Source: Paragonimus westermani
Lineage: Eukaryota; Platyhelminthes; Trematoda; Plagiorchiida; Troglotrematidae
Assembly: GCA_008508345.1 (NCBI GenBank)
Contig: QNGE01000751.1
Span: 34,453 to 98,452 of the forward strand
Length of the DNA stretch: 64,000 nucleotides
Reading direction: 5' to 3'
The notes beneath the pieces are model-generated. The model did not search any database and was not told the origin of the DNA. It saw only the letters and a list, made by a program, of their open reading frames with translations. A program made the position numbers and the translations under genes. Shown piece after piece: positions 27,601 to 36,679 of the stretch (its first letter is position 1; every line of letters begins with the position of its first letter).

Positions 27601-29653
27601 AACCTTCTTTTCTCATTCTGGTCTTTTCAACCAGAGACTAATAGAACATTTTTATGGTTTTCAATTGTAAGCAGCCGAAAAATGTCACCACGTACAGATA
27701 ATAACATGCATACAATGCCTGCATATGGAAAACAGACCTGTGAATTTCGAATATTGAACTTATACACTTTGTTGCTACGGGCTTTGTCGCCGCAAACTTG
27801 AATTATTTTTTGTGCGATGGGGAAATCATTATTTTCCTACATGTGTGTCTACGTTAATGAACGCAATTCAAGGTAGACTGATTCTATTTGAAAAACATCC
27901 AGTTCAGTTGTATATACTCCTTGTAGTAAACTTACCTGCATTTGAACCCAGTAAATAAAGACATAGTTAATGAAACAGTGGGTATTTATTCGGAAAAAAG
28001 TGGAGACACTAGCCGCATGTGTTAACCACTCTCGGTTTTGATATCAAAAGGACTCCACTAAATGAAGGGTATGGCAACTGTGTATGTTACATTCGGCTTT
28101 AAAGTCTTAAATTTAATCTGTTCACCTCAGGAATGTGATTAAATTTTATGTTCTCCGTCACTGTTACCATCTAATTAACCCATATTGGGTAAAAGAAAGG
28201 TGTAACTAATCCAACAATGTATTTAAGAACATTTCCAAAGGGAGAATCTATCGATTGTTTTCCGGCAGATCTGACTCACGTGACATGCATTTTGGCAGGA
28301 CATTTATTACACCAAACAATGCACATCAACGTTATCCACCGTTGGGCAAGCCGTACAAGTGATGGTGTAAGTATATGGCCACGATTGATGAAGATGCTGT
28401 TGCTTCTGTTGTATTGGCAAGCTTCAGTAATCGTAATCATTACCTATCTACTTGGAAGTACCACTCAACACATCAACGTATGGCAATCCTTGTTGCAAGC
28501 AGTTCCCCCTCAGCCCGTCTGGATAGTTTCCTTAAGGACGTTTCCCTATGTGTTCTGTAGCCACTGCATTGCTGGCACCGAATAATCATGTTCCAGATTG
28601 AATAAATGCGGACGAACGATTTGAACTAACTGCCTCTAAAGTGATCGGTATTTACACGACATGAAGACACTCTTCTGCGACATTCCCGATGACACCGCTT
28701 TACAATAAATGACAGCATTTCAGGACAGTTATCGACAGCATAGTTAAACCTAGACTGAAGACCGAATAATGAGGTGTAAATCAGCGTATTCATTCAGAAG
28801 TCTCTCACACAATCCATCCGTCCTGGTACACTATGTGAAAAGTGTAGACGAGATTTGAATTTCATTCTGTTGCTCATCCCCAAAAAACAGAAGATTTACC
28901 TAATTCCGAAATTACTTTTTCCATCTCTAAGTTACTTAGAGGAAACTTTGTCCTTCAAAAAAACGTCAGATTTAGTAATCACAAAACTCTCCGATAATTT
29001 TAATAGTCTGAGTAACCTACTTTTCTGGGATTAAATCACCTCTAACACAGGTCGTGTGCGCTGACAAACCCCGTGGACTTTGAACACCTAATCGTGCATA
29101 CACGTTTGATAAAAATACTTTAAAGTAAGTAAATGACACATAACCACAATGTCACAGACTGTTTGTTTTGTGAACTCATGCTAAGCAAAATTTCGAATGT
29201 GTTACCACATTGCTGAATGGATGTTAAATAGTTCGTTTTGTGGGTTCATTGCTTTATACTAACTTTATACGTGCTTTTGAACAACAAATAGAAGGACTAC
29301 TAGACGTGCGAAATTGAAATCTCACAGTAATAATTAGAACGTCACTGAGTATAATCTCCCTCCAGAATATGATTATTGTGTAATCGTGCCTAAACTTTGA
29401 GCTCCGTGTCAACCTGAAATGATCCTTATTTGCACCGTCTGTATTATCCTACACTCACCATCAAAGCTTCATAGGCCAGTTTGTATCTTTTTTCGGATTC
29501 TGTCATGTAAGCTAGAAGACGCCAATCTGGATACGGTTCCGAATATCTATGTGCCTCGTCTAAACGCTTCAGTCAGGCAATCAGATGGTTAAACGAGAAG
29601 TTGTTTACTTGTTGGACAGCAGCCAACCTGCGGTAAACGTAATCATCCACCAT
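24508..29653 (-). CDS. Candidate four-exon host gene, unknown small protein
   Basis: I assembled this by eye on the minus strand: exons 29653-29609, 29566-29459, 27617-27494 and 24671-24508. Phases are compatible at every junction. Lengths 45+108+124+164 sum to 441 nt, giving 146 residues and a TAA stop. Donors are GTAAAC, GTGAGT and GTAACT; acceptors are GAAG, CCAG and CTACAG. Order along the protein: a short N-terminus; a charged, aromatic segment (YSEPYPDWRLLAYMTESEKR); a Cys cluster (RRFCCTCTVYD); a Lys/Ser-rich linker (KSKKNPTKKKGRESS); and a Met/Gln-rich helix (LLMQQFQQQSSMWQMALMQM). The basic linker suggests a nuclear protein. I do not recognise the family and no function is claimed. 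The ATG has a reasonable context (ATCATGG). Other exons could exist. Confidence 0.5.
24672..27493. other. Presumed intron 3 of the candidate gene
   Basis: About 2.8 kb. Two minus-strand open frames, 25874-25629 (81 codons, containing HGRCKRNGQFFDAADGLDI) and 25593-25384 (69 codons), could be additional exons or repeat peptides; I recognise neither. On the plus strand a frame ending at 27268 (SQPESRLNLLSEQARTRLAS) is followed in another frame by a heptad-like stretch (FLLRKLAEVDIRLRELQSIV, about 27270-27330). These overlap and are unresolved. Confidence 0.35.
27494..27617 (-). CDS. Candidate gene, exon 3
   Basis: Begins in phase 0 after a CCAG acceptor and ends one base into a codon before a GTAACT donor. 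It encodes a Cys cluster (FCCTCTVYD) followed by a lysine/serine-rich linker (LKSKKNPTKKKGRESSNSPE). A shorter version using the TACAG acceptor (start 27583) is possible but would not fit the phase of exon 2. Confidence 0.5.
27618..29458. other. Presumed intron 2 of the candidate gene
   Basis: About 1.8 kb. At 28443-28280 the minus strand has a 54-codon open frame (containing GHILTPSLVRLAQRW and a CNKC pair) ending at a strong GTGAGT donor, but its phase does not fit exon 3. The plus strand is also open there for 122 codons (28217-28585). The region is ambiguous and I assign no gene to it. Confidence 0.35.
29459..29566 (-). CDS. Candidate gene, exon 2
   Basis: Thirty-six codons of strongly protein-like sequence (RLDEAHRYSEPYPDW... 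ending YKLAYEALM), with a near-perfect GTGAGT donor directly after the last ATG codon. The exon begins and ends in phase 0. Of the pieces of this gene, it is the one most clearly coding. Confidence 0.55.
29567..29608 (-). other. Candidate 42-bp intron containing an in-frame TGA
   Basis: Bounded by GTAAAC and GAAG. It is 42 bases, a multiple of three, and holds the only stop (TGA) between two open, protein-like segments. Very short introns near gene 5' ends are known in schistosomes, which supports reading this as an intron. The alternative is a decayed exon in which one codon became TGA. Confidence 0.4.
29609..29653 (-). CDS. Candidate gene, exon 1 with start codon
   Basis: Fifteen codons beginning MVDDYVYRRLAAVQQ and ending at a GTAAAC donor. 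The frame stays open upstream of the ATG to about 29.7 kb, so translation could begin earlier, but ATCATGG is a good initiation context. Confidence 0.4.
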
Positions 29654-30392
29654 GATGGTCAGACTAACAATATGGTACGGCAAGTAACTTAACGGTTAGA
29701 CTGGTACCATAACATATATACATATGTTTATATATCTAACAAACACTCCGAAGAGACCTTGGTGATGCTAGCACTGATAAGTCCATTTGCTCAAAGTCAC
29801 GTGTGTTATAGTGCAACGCAGAATTTGGTTGTGCGACCAGTCCTAGGGTGTTTAATGGATGCACATCTATAACTGTGCGTAAACTGCGTAAGCACTCGGA
29901 ACGATGCAGAAGTTCGGGACATTTGGTCAGGCACGTGTAATGCATCTATCAAACGAACAAATTGACACGTTTACTGGTAATTTGGAGCAGTTTTTGTTCA
30001 CCTATGTCCAGTGAAATAGCCGCCAATATATTCGACGAAATCCATGACGAAGTACTCTGTGAAGTGCGTTATCCGATCTTCACACGCTTAATTGACCGAT
30101 ATTTGTAACTTCATATATTGTAACTGGTGCAGATAGGACACAAGCGTAACAGATTCCCTAAAGAACACTTTGTTTCCTTCCGTGCTGGTGACAGTCAGTA
30201 CCCGTAATTTTTACCAACCCTAAATAACACGCCAACTTAGGAAATGAGTTGACACAGACTCCCCAATTAATTACAGTAAGTATTCTAAAAACGGTAATTA
30301 TTCAGAATGCCCTTGCGACCTAGCCATTAATGTATATTTATTACCTAAGATGAGTCTAGGTATTCAACTGTCCAGCACGATCTGGAAAACCG
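29654..30392. other. Upstream flank of the candidate gene
   Basis: No promoter motif could be fixed. A minus-strand frame at 29945-29736 (69 codons, starting MHYTCLTKCPELLHRSECLR) might be an upstream exon but has no recognised domain. Confidence 0.35.
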
Positions 30393-30888
30393 TCAGTTAG
30401 AGACCTGAAAGCTACTCACAAATATCTCTGGAATTGCGATTCTTTCTCCCTTGAATATTAAGCCGTCTTCCTGGATAAATTGATCGCGGTCACTGAAGAA
30501 GACTGCTAATTCCTCGGGCAACCTTCTCTTGTCGTATGACCACCCGTTTCTAATTATTTCAGCCAGACATTGTAACGTGACGTCTTGTGCCGTTGCTTCT
30601 TTTAGGTCAGTGATTAGTGATGCCGTCCCTGTTGTGTTACCGGTTAGGGGGGTTCCGTTGGCCATAGGAGATAAGTGCAAAGCGGAATTAGTCAGACTAG
30701 TTCGAATCAACGTGATTGCTCCGGTAGAGGAGCCGACCGTAGACTTCTGCAAATCAATGGTTGACTTTGTATCAATGCTTTCGTCCAATCCAATCCCTTC
30801 ACAATGATCAACCAGAACCCGAGGTCGGCGGTCAGTGAGCGTGAGGCCACATCTTATTGTTAGGAATTCTCGGACCGTGGGACCCCGT

Positions 30889-30890
<2 letters not shown>
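30393..30890 (-). pseudogene. Ty3/gypsy pol fragment (RNase H-integrase linker)
   Basis: The minus-strand frame includes EATAQDVTLQCLAEIIRNGW, an FFSDRDQFIQEDG-type segment and LIFKGERIAIPE. This is the pattern of the spacer between RNase H and the integrase zinc finger in K02A2.6-like gypsy polyproteins. The expected zinc finger does not follow, and the upstream frame runs into a TA microsatellite, so both ends are truncated. The element differs from the CsRn1-like copy at 36-41 kb. Confidence 0.45.

Positions 30891-30892
<2 letters not shown>

Positions 30893-30932
<40 letters not shown>
30893..30932. repeat. TA dinucleotide microsatellite
   Basis: About 40 bases of uninterrupted TA repeat (some 20 units). 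It abuts the gypsy pol fragment and produces an artificial Tyr-Ile run in the minus-strand frame. Confidence 0.95.
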
Positions 30933-30934
<2 letters not shown>

Positions 30935-32127
30935 ACAAAGACACGTTGTAAATGGATCTAACCCAGTATCTGTGTTGGTAAAACACTTTTACTGTTGACG
31001 CGTGACTTTTCTCTATTGCGAGACGGACCTTGTGCGTCTCGATCTGCGATGTTCGACATAGTATGCTGTTTCCGTGATTGATTTTCTGGTATACTACACT
31101 ATGAAAAACAGTCACTCTTTACTAAATCAAGATCAGTAGCGAAAGTTGACATTAAAATTAGGTGTCAAGCAAATGTTTTGGAATTAATAGGGCTTTGACG
31201 GTTTTTAGTTTCCTCACTTCTGACAAAAACTATGGAAGAACTGTAATTGTAGTGTTCTGAGTTATTAAAGACAAAACCGTGACAAATAGCTATTTTCGTT
31301 TATTCATCATTGACTCGTAACGATTATACTGGTTCCACTAAATTAAAGTGTTGTGTAAACAATGGTAATGGGGTAGGCGGAGTTTTTCGAAAATGAAACA
31401 ATTACTGACAGTTGCTGTTACTATTGATCAGTAGCTAACACTTTGTGCACCAGTATGTCACAGAATCATGATTGGGGTTGTGGATAAGAATGCATGCTTT
31501 TGATGTGCCTCGTGGAAGTGGCAACTGCAGGAATTGCACAGATGCTATGTGGGGACAAAAAATCGGATGTCAACCAATTTGGTGATGTCTGTGTCAGTTA
31601 TTCGGCAAATTTGGGATGTTTGACAGAAATTTTTCAGACCAAACGGAAAATCTAAATGTGTTCAATCCGGTACTCGATATAGGATATATGTACGACAACT
31701 GCGCTATCGAGTGATGAGGTCAACCTAGACCAGAGCCACGCTGAAGGGTGCTGCTTGATCATTTCTGGGCAAACACTTGATAGTTTGACCTACACCATCT
31801 GTTGTATAACAAGATGAAAATGCTTTGAAGACAGGGAGTTTGTTATCAAGAGGATAAGTAAACCGGTGCCAGGGACTGGTCGGTTTTTGTTTCGATAAGG
31901 CCAACAGGTGAGTGGATATTTTCTGTTGTCACACTTTAGTGGGAACTGATGGATACAGCTGTCTTCTCCAATGATGCACATAGATTCCTTAGCCTAATCT
32001 TGATCGTATTAGAGCCAATAATGTGGCCGTTTTCTCACAGCTCGTTAGCGGCTGTCCTCCAAGCAGCACATAACCCCAGCGAGAGTGGTTGAGCGTTCAG
32101 ATTTGGTAATTCGGTCGTGCTTGATGT
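30933..32127. other. No recognisable gene
   Basis: No domain, repeat pair or credible exon was recognised on either strand. Confidence 0.4.
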
Positions 32128-32345
32128 GAGGTCAATGGCGCAGTGGTTAGCACGGTTCCTTTTTGATTGCAATGGCCGGAGTTCAAATCCCGGCCGTGGC
32201 ACTACTGATGAGCTCTAATGGGAACGGAACTCGAGCCTAGTGCTTCTTTTCGAAAGAGGCTGGCTGGAAAGTCTGTCTGAATGCGATCGCTGCGATCAAA
32301 TGGGATTGATGGTCAACTTGAAAACAAACCAAATCTTCGATTACT
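32128..32345 (+). repeat. tRNA-derived SINE
   Basis: An A-box string (TGGCGCAGTGGTTAGCAC, 32136-32153) and a B-box string (GAGTTCAAATCC, 32179-32190) sit at tRNA-like spacing, followed by a non-tRNA body extending to about 32.34 kb. The acceptor ends do not pair and the anticodon arm is poor, so this is a SINE and not a tRNA gene. The 3' boundary is a guess. Confidence 0.55.
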
Positions 32346-32586
32346 CATCAGAAAGTAAAAGGTCGGTGTTCACCGTCAACTATCTATTGAAAGTGAAAGA
32401 GGTTCATGAAACTGAATAAGGGTTTTGGATGTGGACGAGCGTCAGGGTGGGATCACAGAAGTAGCTGTCCACATTTAGCTGAACCGAATGCCTCATCTTC
32501 CGGTTTGTTATATGATTTATGTAGTCTACTCTATTTCCATTCTAAAATGCTATTTAGGCATTCATTGAGAGCCGCTCCTGGTTGTA

Positions 32587-32869
32587 GTGGGATCGAACAT
32601 TGCCAATGCACTCGCTTCTTGCCCCACAGAGCTACCATACGGAGTAGAGAAAAATGGACTCCCTGATGGTGATGAGGGAAGCTTCGTTATAAGATCATCG
32701 TACTTCTTTGTTCCCACTCTCGGACGTACCGTTCAGCAGAACATCGTTGGATGGTTTCTACGAGGAGAGATCACTGAAATACCAACGAATGGTACTGAAA
32801 TCTATAAGATATTACTATCCCGATTTACCAAAAGACCCACAAACACTGAAGGGCACTCCGAAAAATTGT
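32587..32869 (+). other. Candidate exon region with two protein-like frames
   Basis: After a TTGTAG acceptor, one frame runs to TAA at about 32.87 kb (containing LPYGVEKNGLPDGDEGSF and TVQQNIVGWFLRGEITEIP). A second frame, openable at an acceptor preceded by a long pyrimidine tract and CGTACCGTTCAG, reads TSLDGFYEERSLKYQRMVLK and RYYYPDLPKDPQTLKG. The second looks the more native. Either the region is an exon in one frame, or it is a retrocopy with a frameshift. The product is unknown. Confidence 0.28.
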
Positions 32870-35019
32870 AATAAAGTGTTCATAGGATCCTATGACCACT
32901 TCACTACAAATTCTTGGAGAGGACCTAAACTCAATTTGGTTGTGTGTCTTGTGTGCCTTGTACGTATATATGTGTATTTCTGAAAAGCTGCTTTCAGATT
33001 TGTATGAAGCGGGCCCATTTGCACCATAGATTTGGTAACTTGGAAGTATGCGACTACAATTATGAGCTTGTTCGCTACACATTTTACGAGACAATTATGA
33101 GCGTTTGCCACTTGAACAAAATAATGTGCATTGTCATGTTAACTATCGTCACCTCTTTTTAAATCTCAATTTTCAGATCATTAGAATGCGTGCACCTGAA
33201 TTGTAATTCAACAATTCACGTAAGACGGATTATTACCTATAAACGTATGTTTTCGTTTGTAAACTGTATTCACATTTAAGCCGTTATATCCAGTGTGGCA
33301 GGTCAATCATACGCTGCCTTCGGGAGATATTTTATCGCTTGTTGTTCAATAACTTTAACTGCTTGTTTAGGCATTTTTATCCACGTGAACAGTCACACTA
33401 CGCTACGCCGCGTCGCTGAAGTCCTCATTTACACCATCCATTCCGTTAACTTGCAGATACTCGTTAAAAGTTCGCAATTTATATGAGCAATGAAGATCAT
33501 TGAGCGAGGTCCTGTTATGAACCATCAACGAAGTGCATGCGAAAACGGAAACTTGCTGATCCGGACAACCGTGTTGTAACCTCTTGATGACGAACAATAA
33601 ATATGCATGTTTCTTCAATGTTTCAGTCGTTGTTGGTATTCGTGAATTGGCAGGTCGCTCAATGAACTGGGGAGCAATGTACATGAGGAAGAGCAACGAT
33701 TAAGGATGAACCGAGAGAATAATGTGTAGTAGTTCAGACAAGAACAAAATCGGGTGCGTGGGTGGAGTTTTGCGCAATAAAACGTCTTTGGGGTCAGTCC
33801 CCATTTTGCCCCCATGGTATCTATGTCATACCCCATTTTTACCCACCGCCAGCCCCCAAAAGCCCGCGGTGGCCCCCTAAGGGACCATATGGGATGTGTT
33901 ATTAAGGTCACAGTTCCTGGTCCAATGCTTCTGCATGACAAGATACCACTGTTTTAGTGGTAAAGCAAAAAAAACAAAGAACACGTTTTTTAAATACAGA
34001 GCACAAGACGGACATATTGCCCAGTACGTGTGGATCTTAATTTATCGATCAGAAGTAGTATACGCGGCTTTGGATCACAAACGTAAATGTAACTAGGAGA
34101 AAATCCAGGAACGCACATTCTGATCACGCATCCGTCCGAAAACATACAGCATTTTAGGACGGCTGTCAAAAGACTTCCATACTGGAATCTTGCTTTGCTA
34201 GTTAAAATGGAAAACGCGTATAAAACTACGCTAGTAAGTATGCGGGTTGTTGGGATAGTGTCTGTCATAGTATACCCCTAAAGGCTCCGTGTGGAACCCT
34301 TGCAGGCTGTTTTCAACAAATTCTGCAAAACAGACTATTAGCTGGATCTTTGTTTTCCATGCATTCTACTGCAGTTTTCATTTATCTGAAAATCTTACAG
34401 GTCAACGCGGAGCTCACACTAGCGTAATTCGGGTTACGGACTGAAGCCTTGCACTGGCATTACGCCTACTAAGGAAACTTTTTAATGTGAAACTTACTGA
34501 TTGCCTTCAATCCGACGAATAACTCCATTTTCCAGTTAATTCTCTATTCACCTAACAAAATTATAACATGAAATCTGGCTAATTCAGGAGCGAGATAGAG
34601 ACCACTATGTAACAAGAAGTACTCCGAAAAAGGCGAGGTGACTGAAGTCGATCTGCTTATTTGGGATACGTATGCACTGAAGGCAAATATCCTCAGTGTG
34701 CAAACTTTCCCGAATTCTCCCAAATTCAGTTAGGGCCGTGCGGCAGTGGGGTGGTAGTACATGACCCAAAAAGATGGTTAGGTTACTACGGGTTCAAATG
34801 CCTCTCTGGAAGGAGAAAAACCGGGTCATAAAAATGAGAAATGTCTTAACGTAGCAGTGAGGAGACGGACACTGGTAGATGCTGGCATTTTTGTGTTGCC
34901 TTTTCAGTACCACATTGTATTAACCAGGATCATATATATGATACTAATGGGGTGGGAGTGAAGATATAAAGTAGCAAGTAAGGTGGAGAATGACAGTACA
35001 GAAACATTATGTCCATGGG
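32870..35019. other. No assigned gene; G-run tract and tRNA-like patch
   Basis: The minus strand is open at 33696-33403 (97 codons, PQFIERPANSRIPTTTETLK) and at 33941-33615, with no known domain. At 33799-33876 the plus strand carries seven runs of three or more C, so the minus strand could form a G-quadruplex. At 34750-34802 a GTGGTAGTAC / GGGTTCAAATGCC pair resembles tRNA A and B boxes and may be another SINE head. Confidence 0.35.
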
Positions 35020-35540
35020 AGTCTAAGGCTCACATATAATTGTTTTTGTACACACAATGATGAATTGAGACGACTAATCGCGACCGCCTCAGCAAAACGC
35101 ACGAAACGCGTGGCGCATTGTAATGCTGAATGTTGATCCGGGATTAAACCGGTGACCAGTGGTTAACACGTGCCTGGTGATAGAAGAGGACGAAAGTTTG
35201 CGTCATTCCGGGAGGAACGAAGTATACTGCGTAGTCGCATCATGAACCCACTTCGGCAGATGTTCCTTCATCCTGGAGTTCAAGCACCTATCAGTTTTGC
35301 TAATGTAATTTTCACCGCAGTTACACACAAATTGATAAATACAATGTAAGTTGGCACCAATAGTTTTCTCTCCCTTCACCGAATGTAACGATAGGTTACG
35401 AGTTCAGTCAACGACTATGATTTCAGCCGTACTTAATGGATGCGACGAGACATTTTGTGGTTCGGAGTGAAGAAGTGTCATCTCCGAATGGTACTTCACT
35501 GTAGACTTTCTTCTTCCTAAAGAGGGAAATCTCGTCTCCT
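35020..35540 (-). pseudogene. Penelope-like element GIY-YIG endonuclease, second copy
   Basis: Read on the minus strand from about 35530, a spacer (HSVKGEKTIGANL) leads into CIYQFVCNCGENYISKTDRC and NSRMKEHLPKWV, the PLE endonuclease core in which YIG is YIS. Further on, frame-shifted blocks read LTTGHRFNPGS, AEAVAISRLN and SLCVQKQLYVSLRLPW, the last being the PLE C-terminus near 35020. It belongs to a different PLE lineage from the fragment at 14.5 kb, judged by the spacing and residues around the core. No RT was recognised directly upstream. Confidence 0.72.
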
Positions 35541-35634
35541 AGAATAAGTTGCTAATTCTGTTTATTGATGATGGGCATTCGCTGAGATTTATCATCTCAC
35601 TGGATTGAACGACTTGGTGAGAAATGACTCACAA

Positions 35635-36114
35635 TCATCGGATCTCGCTATTTGCGACTGCTATTATTTGTGATTTGCCTGCACGTCTTTTTGCTAAACA
35701 GATTGAGGGGCACACCAGACACTTAATCTGGGAGTATTGTGTACAGACGAAGCGCCTGGTAGCAATTACATGATAATCCCTCTTTTTGATGCACGTTCCA
35801 TTACAACTTCCCTTGCCTGAATGTATGTGGTATGTCATGCTGGTGAATCGCCGTTTGTACGACTGCTCCCTGGCAGGCTCATGTCCTTTCCACTGGACTA
35901 TATGCACATAATGTGTTTGGGACTGATCTGCTGTGAACATGCAAGTAGCATCGTGTTGAAGCCTGGTTATGTTTGAAAGAATTGTCGAATCCTTTGAATA
36001 TCTGCCGGCTGATTTCACCTGTGCTTGTCTCGGACCGAACGGATTAGAATGTTGAAAGACGGTGGAATACGGATAGTTTTGGTAGTGCCCTGGACTCCTG
36101 GTTCCACGTCGCAT
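35635..36114 (-). other. Unidentified 159-codon open frame
   Basis: This is the longest uninterrupted minus-strand frame here. It lies just upstream (in minus orientation) of the PLE endonuclease and about 40 bp from the 5' LTR of the gypsy element. The composition is basic with several Cys and His, but I see no PLE RT motif or other domain. It could be a variable part of the PLE, a host exon or chance. Confidence 0.22.
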
Positions 36115-36153
36115 ACCACAAAGTTCACGAGGTTGTGCACGATACTCACTTTA

Positions 36154-36157
36154 TGCC
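36154..36157 (+). repeat. Target-site duplication, left (TGCC)
   Basis: TGCC immediately before the 5' LTR repeats as TGCC immediately after the 3' LTR. An adjoining A makes a 5-bp reading possible. The length is typical of Ty3/gypsy integrases. Confidence 0.8.
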
Positions 36158-36468
36158 TGTAGAGACATTCTTGGTTTGCCACATATTCCAACTATTTTGC
36201 TATTTATTTTGACCGTTGATACTATTGACATTGTTTGGCTGCATGTGTGGAGTTTCTCGTTGGTTCGACCGTTCAAGAACACAATTGCACTTGCACTTTC
36301 CAGTCACTAGCTACTGGTCTGTCGCACTTTGCTTCTGTTGTGTTTTGCTTGCAGCTCGCGTTCCCGGTCTCTTTGCAATAATCGTCGTTGTCCTATAATC
36401 ATTTTTATTGATTTAATTATTGTGGAGAATAGGCACGATTCTAGACAGAAACGTACCAGTCCTCCACA
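36158..36468 (+). repeat. 5' LTR
   Basis: 311 bp, starting TGTAGAGACATTC and ending CCTCCACA (TG...CA). It is collinear with 41112-41428. The promoter and RNA start should lie within it; CAATAAT near 36374-36380 resembles a weak poly(A) signal. Confidence 0.93.
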
Positions 36469-36471
36469 ATT

Positions 36472-36485
36472 TGGTGAGCCCGATT
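36472..36485 (+). other. Primer-binding site
   Basis: TGGTGAGCCCGATT begins three bases after the LTR. It resembles the complement of the 3' end of tRNA-Trp used by CsRn1 elements (TGGTGACCCCGA...), with G in place of C at position 7. The same variant recurs at 49244-49257 in the second gypsy copy. Confidence 0.7.
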
Positions 36486-36679
36486 ATTAATCCTTTTCTT
36501 AGGTAATTTTTTCCGCTTCACTGCAGCAAATTATTTCAACCCGAAACCTCTAAATTCCGGTAAACCGTTTTGGATTTTGGGAGTTTACCCAATTTTATTC
36601 GTATATATATATATGTTCGTTGGTCCTTTTAGTGTATATATATTAAGTTTGGCCTTATTTTGCACTGGACTCAGAACAG

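Noticed and set aside
28217..28585. A 122-codon plus-strand gene
   Set aside because: Two plus frames and one minus frame are all open here, none has a known motif, and the region lies inside an intron of the better-supported minus-strand gene.
29579..29581. Selenocysteine or readthrough at the TGA of the candidate gene
   Set aside because: A 42-bp GT/AG intron accounts for the stop without a special mechanism, and no SECIS-like structure was seen.
30890..31115. Extension of the 240-codon minus frame upstream of the gypsy scrap
   Set aside because: The frame passes through the TA microsatellite as a Tyr-Ile run; the part beyond it has no domain and is probably chance.
32130..32205. A functional tRNA gene
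   Set aside because: A and B boxes are present, but the acceptor strands do not pair and no normal anticodon arm forms; a SINE explains it better.
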